Source: Thermus sp. 2.9 (GTDB lineage: Bacteria > Deinococcota > Deinococci > Deinococcales > Thermaceae). Taken from it: a stretch of 64,000 bases of DNA. The DNA is taken from the NCBI RefSeq assembly GCF_000794385.1, contig NZ_JTJB01000001.1, positions 183,105-247,104 of the forward strand, read 5' to 3'. Under the pieces are notes generated by a model. It made no database searches. It saw nothing but the letters and a program-made list of their open reading frames with translations, and was not told where the DNA came from. Position numbers and translations under genes: made by a program. Shown one piece after another: positions 62,143 through 64,000 of this stretch; the first letter of the stretch is position 1; every line of letters starts with the position of its first letter.

Positions 62143-62933
62143 GCCTGGCAGCGGGGGCAGAAGTGGGTGCTCCTGCCCCCCACCACCCCCCGCCGGATGG
62201 GCCCGCCGCAGCCGGGGCAGGGGCGGCCTTCCCGCCCGTAGACGGCGTGGTGCTCCTGGAAGCCCCCGGGGAGGCCGTCGGGCTGCCGGTAGCTCTGGTC
62301 GGAAAGCGTGCTTCCCCCCAGGGCCACCGCCTCGGCCAGGACCTCCCTCAGCGCCCAATAAAGCCTTTCCCCCTCGGCGGCGCTTAAGGAGGAGGCCCGC
62401 CGGAAGGGGCTCAGCCGGGCGCGGAAGAGGGCCTCGTCGGCGTAGATGTTCCCCACCCCCGCCGCCAGGGTCTGGTCCAGGAGGAGGGCCTTGAGGGGCT
62501 TTGGGCTTTGGGCGAGGCCCTGGAGGAAGCCGGTAAGGGTGAAGGCCTCGGATAGAGGCTCGGGGCCGAGGCGGCTTAGGAGGGGGATCTCCCGGTAGTC
62601 CCCTTCCCGCACCACCAGGATGCGGCCGAAGCGCCGGGGGTCGTGGAAGTGGAGGCGTAGCCCCTCCAGCTCCCAGGTGAGGCGGGTGTGGGGGGTGGGC
62701 TCGAGGCGGAACCCCCCGGTCATCCCCAGGTGCACCACCATCTCCAAACCCCCGGAGAGGGCGAAGAGGAGGAACTTCCCCCGGCGGCCGATCCCCTCCA
62801 CCCGCCTCCCCACCGCCTCCTCCACGCGGCGGTAGCGCCCCGGGTCCTGGTGGCGCACCGCCAGGACCCGCCTGCCCAGGACCAGGGGGAGGAGGCGCCC
62901 CCGGGTGGTCTCCACCTCGGGAAGCTCAGGCAC
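62139..62933 (-). CDS. mutM: Formamidopyrimidine-DNA glycosylase (Fpg/MutM)
   Basis: A 264-residue base-excision repair glycosylase removing 8-oxoguanine. It shows N-terminal PELPEVE (Pro nucleophile, Glu3), AAGVGNIYADEALFRARLSP (H2TH domain), and the zinc finger CPGCGGPIRRGVVGGRSTHFCPRCQ. The start is GTG 62933, putting the catalytic Pro at position 2 after Met removal. Length and motifs are normal. Overlaps the DCC gene by 8 bases. Confidence 0.97.
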   Translation of the reverse strand: MPELPEVETTRGRLLPLVLGRRVLAVRHQDPGRYRRVEEAVGRRVEGIGRRGKFLLFALSGGLEMVVHLGMTGGFRLEPTPHTRLTWELEGLRLHFHDPRRFGRILVVREGDYREIPLLSRLGPEPLSEAFTLTGFLQGLAQSPKPLKALLLDQTLAAGVGNIYADEALFRARLSPFRRASSLSAAEGERLYWALREVLAEAVALGGSTLSDQSYRQPDGLPGGFQEHHAVYGREGRPCPGCGGPIRRGVVGGRSTHFCPRCQA

Positions 62934-63231
62934 GGGGCCTCCGCGCCGCCAGGAGGCGGTAAAGGGGCCTTCCCACAGGGCCTAGGAGGTAGAGGACAGG
63001 GAGGAGCGGCCAAAGGAGGGGCAGGCGGCGGGCCAGGTGGAGGAGGGCGCCGTAGCCGCGGTAAACCCTTTGACCCTCCAGGACGTGGAGCTCCTGGAGG
63101 AGGGCCTCTTGGTCCAGGTCCCGGACCTCCTGGAGGGGTTCCACCCGGAGGCTTTGCCCCAGGTCCAGGGCCTTGAGCACCCCGCCCAAGGCCCGGCAGT
63201 AGGGGCACCGGGCGTCAATCAGCACCCGCAT
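62926..63231 (-). CDS. DCC-family (DUF393) thiol-disulfide oxidoreductase-like protein
   Basis: A 101-residue protein starting VLIDARCPYCRALGGVLKALD, the DxxCPxC motif of the DCC family, with RVYRGYGALLHLARRLPLLWPLL further on. These are thioredoxin-like proteins of unclear partner. Overlaps the thioesterase gene by 17 bases, so it is part of a tight run with mutM. Confidence 0.85.
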   Translation of the reverse strand: MRVLIDARCPYCRALGGVLKALDLGQSLRVEPLQEVRDLDQEALLQELHVLEGQRVYRGYGALLHLARRLPLLWPLLPVLYLLGPVGRPLYRLLAARRPRA

Positions 63232-63592
63232 GGGCCTCCACGGGGACGGGCTCCCCCTTCTCGTTCACCGCCACGTAGGTGAGGGTGCCCTTGGTGGCCA
63301 GGGTCCGGCCGTTCTCCTGGCCGAAGCGCTCCTTGTAGACCTCCACCTCCACGGTCAAGGAGGTGCGCCCCACCCGCACCACCCGGGCCACCACCTCCAG
63401 GAGGTCCCCGGTGCGGATGGGGACCTTGAACTCCACGCTCCCCACCGCCACGGTGACCACGGGCTTCTTGGCGTAGCGGGCGGCGGCGTAGGAGCCCACC
63501 TTGTCCATGAGGCCCAGGACGAAGCCGCCAAAGGCCGCTCCCAGGGGGTTGGTGTGCTCGGGGAAGACGAGCTCGAGGGTCCGCGCCTCCAT
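63215..63592 (-). CDS. Hot-dog acyl-CoA thioesterase (YciA-like)
   Basis: A 125-residue hot-dog protein with the BACH/YciA pattern FPEHTNPLGAAFGGFVLGLMDKVGSYAAARYAKKPVVTVAVGSVEFKVPIRTGDLL. These hydrolyse acyl-CoAs to free CoA. The conserved N and D of the active site (HTNPLG and LMDKVG) are present. The substrate is not resolved. Ten bases separate it from the pterin gene upstream. Confidence 0.88.
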   Translation of the reverse strand: MEARTLELVFPEHTNPLGAAFGGFVLGLMDKVGSYAAARYAKKPVVTVAVGSVEFKVPIRTGDLLEVVARVVRVGRTSLTVEVEVYKERFGQENGRTLATKGTLTYVAVNEKGEPVPVEAHAGAD

Positions 63593-63601
63593 GCCTCTAG
63601 C

Positions 63602-63838
63602 CTACAGGAGCGCATCCGTGAGGCGGGCCATCTCCTCGTCCTTCGCCGTGATGCCCCCGGCGCTATGGGTCCACCACTCCACCTCCACCTTGCCCCACTC
63701 CACGGTGAGGCGGGGGTGGTGCCCCTTGGCCTCGGCCAGCTCCCCCACCCGGTTGGCGAAGGCCAGGGCCTCCCGGAAGTCCTTGAAGCGGAAGACCTTG
63801 GCGAGCCGCTTGGGGTTTTCCCTCACCTCCCAGTCCAT
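63602..63838 (-). CDS. phhB: Pterin-4a-carbinolamine dehydratase
   Basis: A 78-residue PCD-family protein. It dehydrates 4a-hydroxytetrahydrobiopterin or hydrates pterins, and in bacteria also assists folate metabolism (with folE-derived pterins). Motifs: KGHHPRLTVEWGKVEVEWWTHSAGGITAKDEEMA, with the His pair and the WTH...G.T..D signature. First gene of the phhB-thioesterase-DCC-mutM run. Confidence 0.9.
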   Translation of the reverse strand: MDWEVRENPKRLAKVFRFKDFREALAFANRVGELAEAKGHHPRLTVEWGKVEVEWWTHSAGGITAKDEEMARLTDALL

Positions 63839-63860
63839 GCCTTAAGGGTAAAGCGAAACT

Positions 63861-63882
63861 CCCCGGGCCATTGTGCCCGGGG
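63861..63882 (-). terminator. Hairpin after tRNA-fMet
   Basis: Perfect 8-base stem CCCCGGGC (63861-63868) and GCCCGGGG (63875-63882) with a 6-base loop, 6 bases after the tRNA 3' end. On the minus strand AGTTTCGCTTT follows, a broken T tract. Confidence 0.6.
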
Positions 63883-63888
63883 GCCTTC

Positions 63889-63965
<77 letters not shown>

Positions 63966-63967
63966 TC

Positions 63968-63995
63968 GCCATCCTTAACTATAGTGAAGGATGGC
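63968..63995 (-). promoter_or_regulatory. -10 element of tRNA-fMet inside an inverted repeat
   Basis: On the minus strand TATAGT (63978-63983) lies about 12 bases before the tRNA. It is in the 10-base loop between perfect 9-base arms GCCATCCTT (63968-63976) and AAGGATGGC (63987-63995). The -35 lies past the window edge. Confidence 0.5.
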
Positions 63996-64000
63996 ACCTT

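Overview
The window is high-GC DNA with densely packed, overlapping genes on both strands. It reads as a chromosomal segment of a Thermus species. The evidence is close matches from memory to Thermus thermophilus proteins (the Ndx1-type Nudix hydrolase, EF-G-2, FolE, MutM, RecA, MreB), the initiator tRNA, intein-bearing class II ribonucleotide reductase, and very common GTG/TTG starts. I cannot name the species. No phage, IS element, CRISPR array or rRNA operon was seen; apart from three inteins and two decayed genes this is core chromosome.

Layout. 1-8046: a truncated phosphonate-type binding protein, typA, then a plus-strand run DUF1028/ndx1/gamma-carbonic anhydrase/folE, facing a minus-strand run rlmB/M20 peptidase/small protein/ROK kinase/DUF2905. 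8088-13851: UspA, LOG-family hydrolase, a frameshifted VOC gene, HAD phosphatase, a small membrane protein, the AmmeMemoRadiSam pair amrS-amrB, and a SWIM zinc-finger protein. 13848-15157: two decaying pseudogenes, then two tandem tRNA-Ser genes. 15193-23237: sfsA, ZIP transporter, alpha/beta hydrolase, DUF4388 protein with an AGCS symporter, and a minus-strand block of M20 peptidase, ybaK, small proteins, a secreted intradiol dioxygenase and YceI. 23319-26895: HAD, CMD-family protein and haem genes hemD-hemA-hemX. 26960-30257: a four-gene SHOCT-like/DUF2089 operon convergent to a two-component system. 30291-36180: hlyIII, ppsA, moxR and a frameshifted EF-G-2 gene on the minus strand. 36228-46166: a JAMM protein, alaS, membrane protein, ruvX, mltG, an orphan ABC permease with a beta-barrel protein, a P-loop protein with an enolase-superfamily epimerase, HAD and MFS genes. 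46205-53536: ygfZ-cinA-thpR-recA-rny, then mreB-fabZ-S4 protein. 53651-62142: the giant nrdJ with three inteins, trpF, an inositol monophosphatase-like gene and a flavin reductase-like gene. 62139-63965: mutM, DCC protein, thioesterase, pterin dehydratase and tRNA-fMet.

How it works together. Recurrent themes are DNA maintenance (recA, ruvX, mutM, nrdJ), translation and RNA turnover (alaS, typA, EF-G-2, rlmB, rny, tRNAs), cell shape and wall (mreB, mltG, fabZ, epimerase) and haem synthesis. The most striking non-coding pattern is a TANNNT -10 hexamer placed 5-7 bases before many start codons on both strands, which predicts leaderless transcripts. Palindromes overlap the promoters of the response regulator, hemA and tRNA-fMet genes. 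The standout coding feature is nrdJ, where 1244 of 2200 encoded residues belong to three inteins inserted at catalytic-core motifs.
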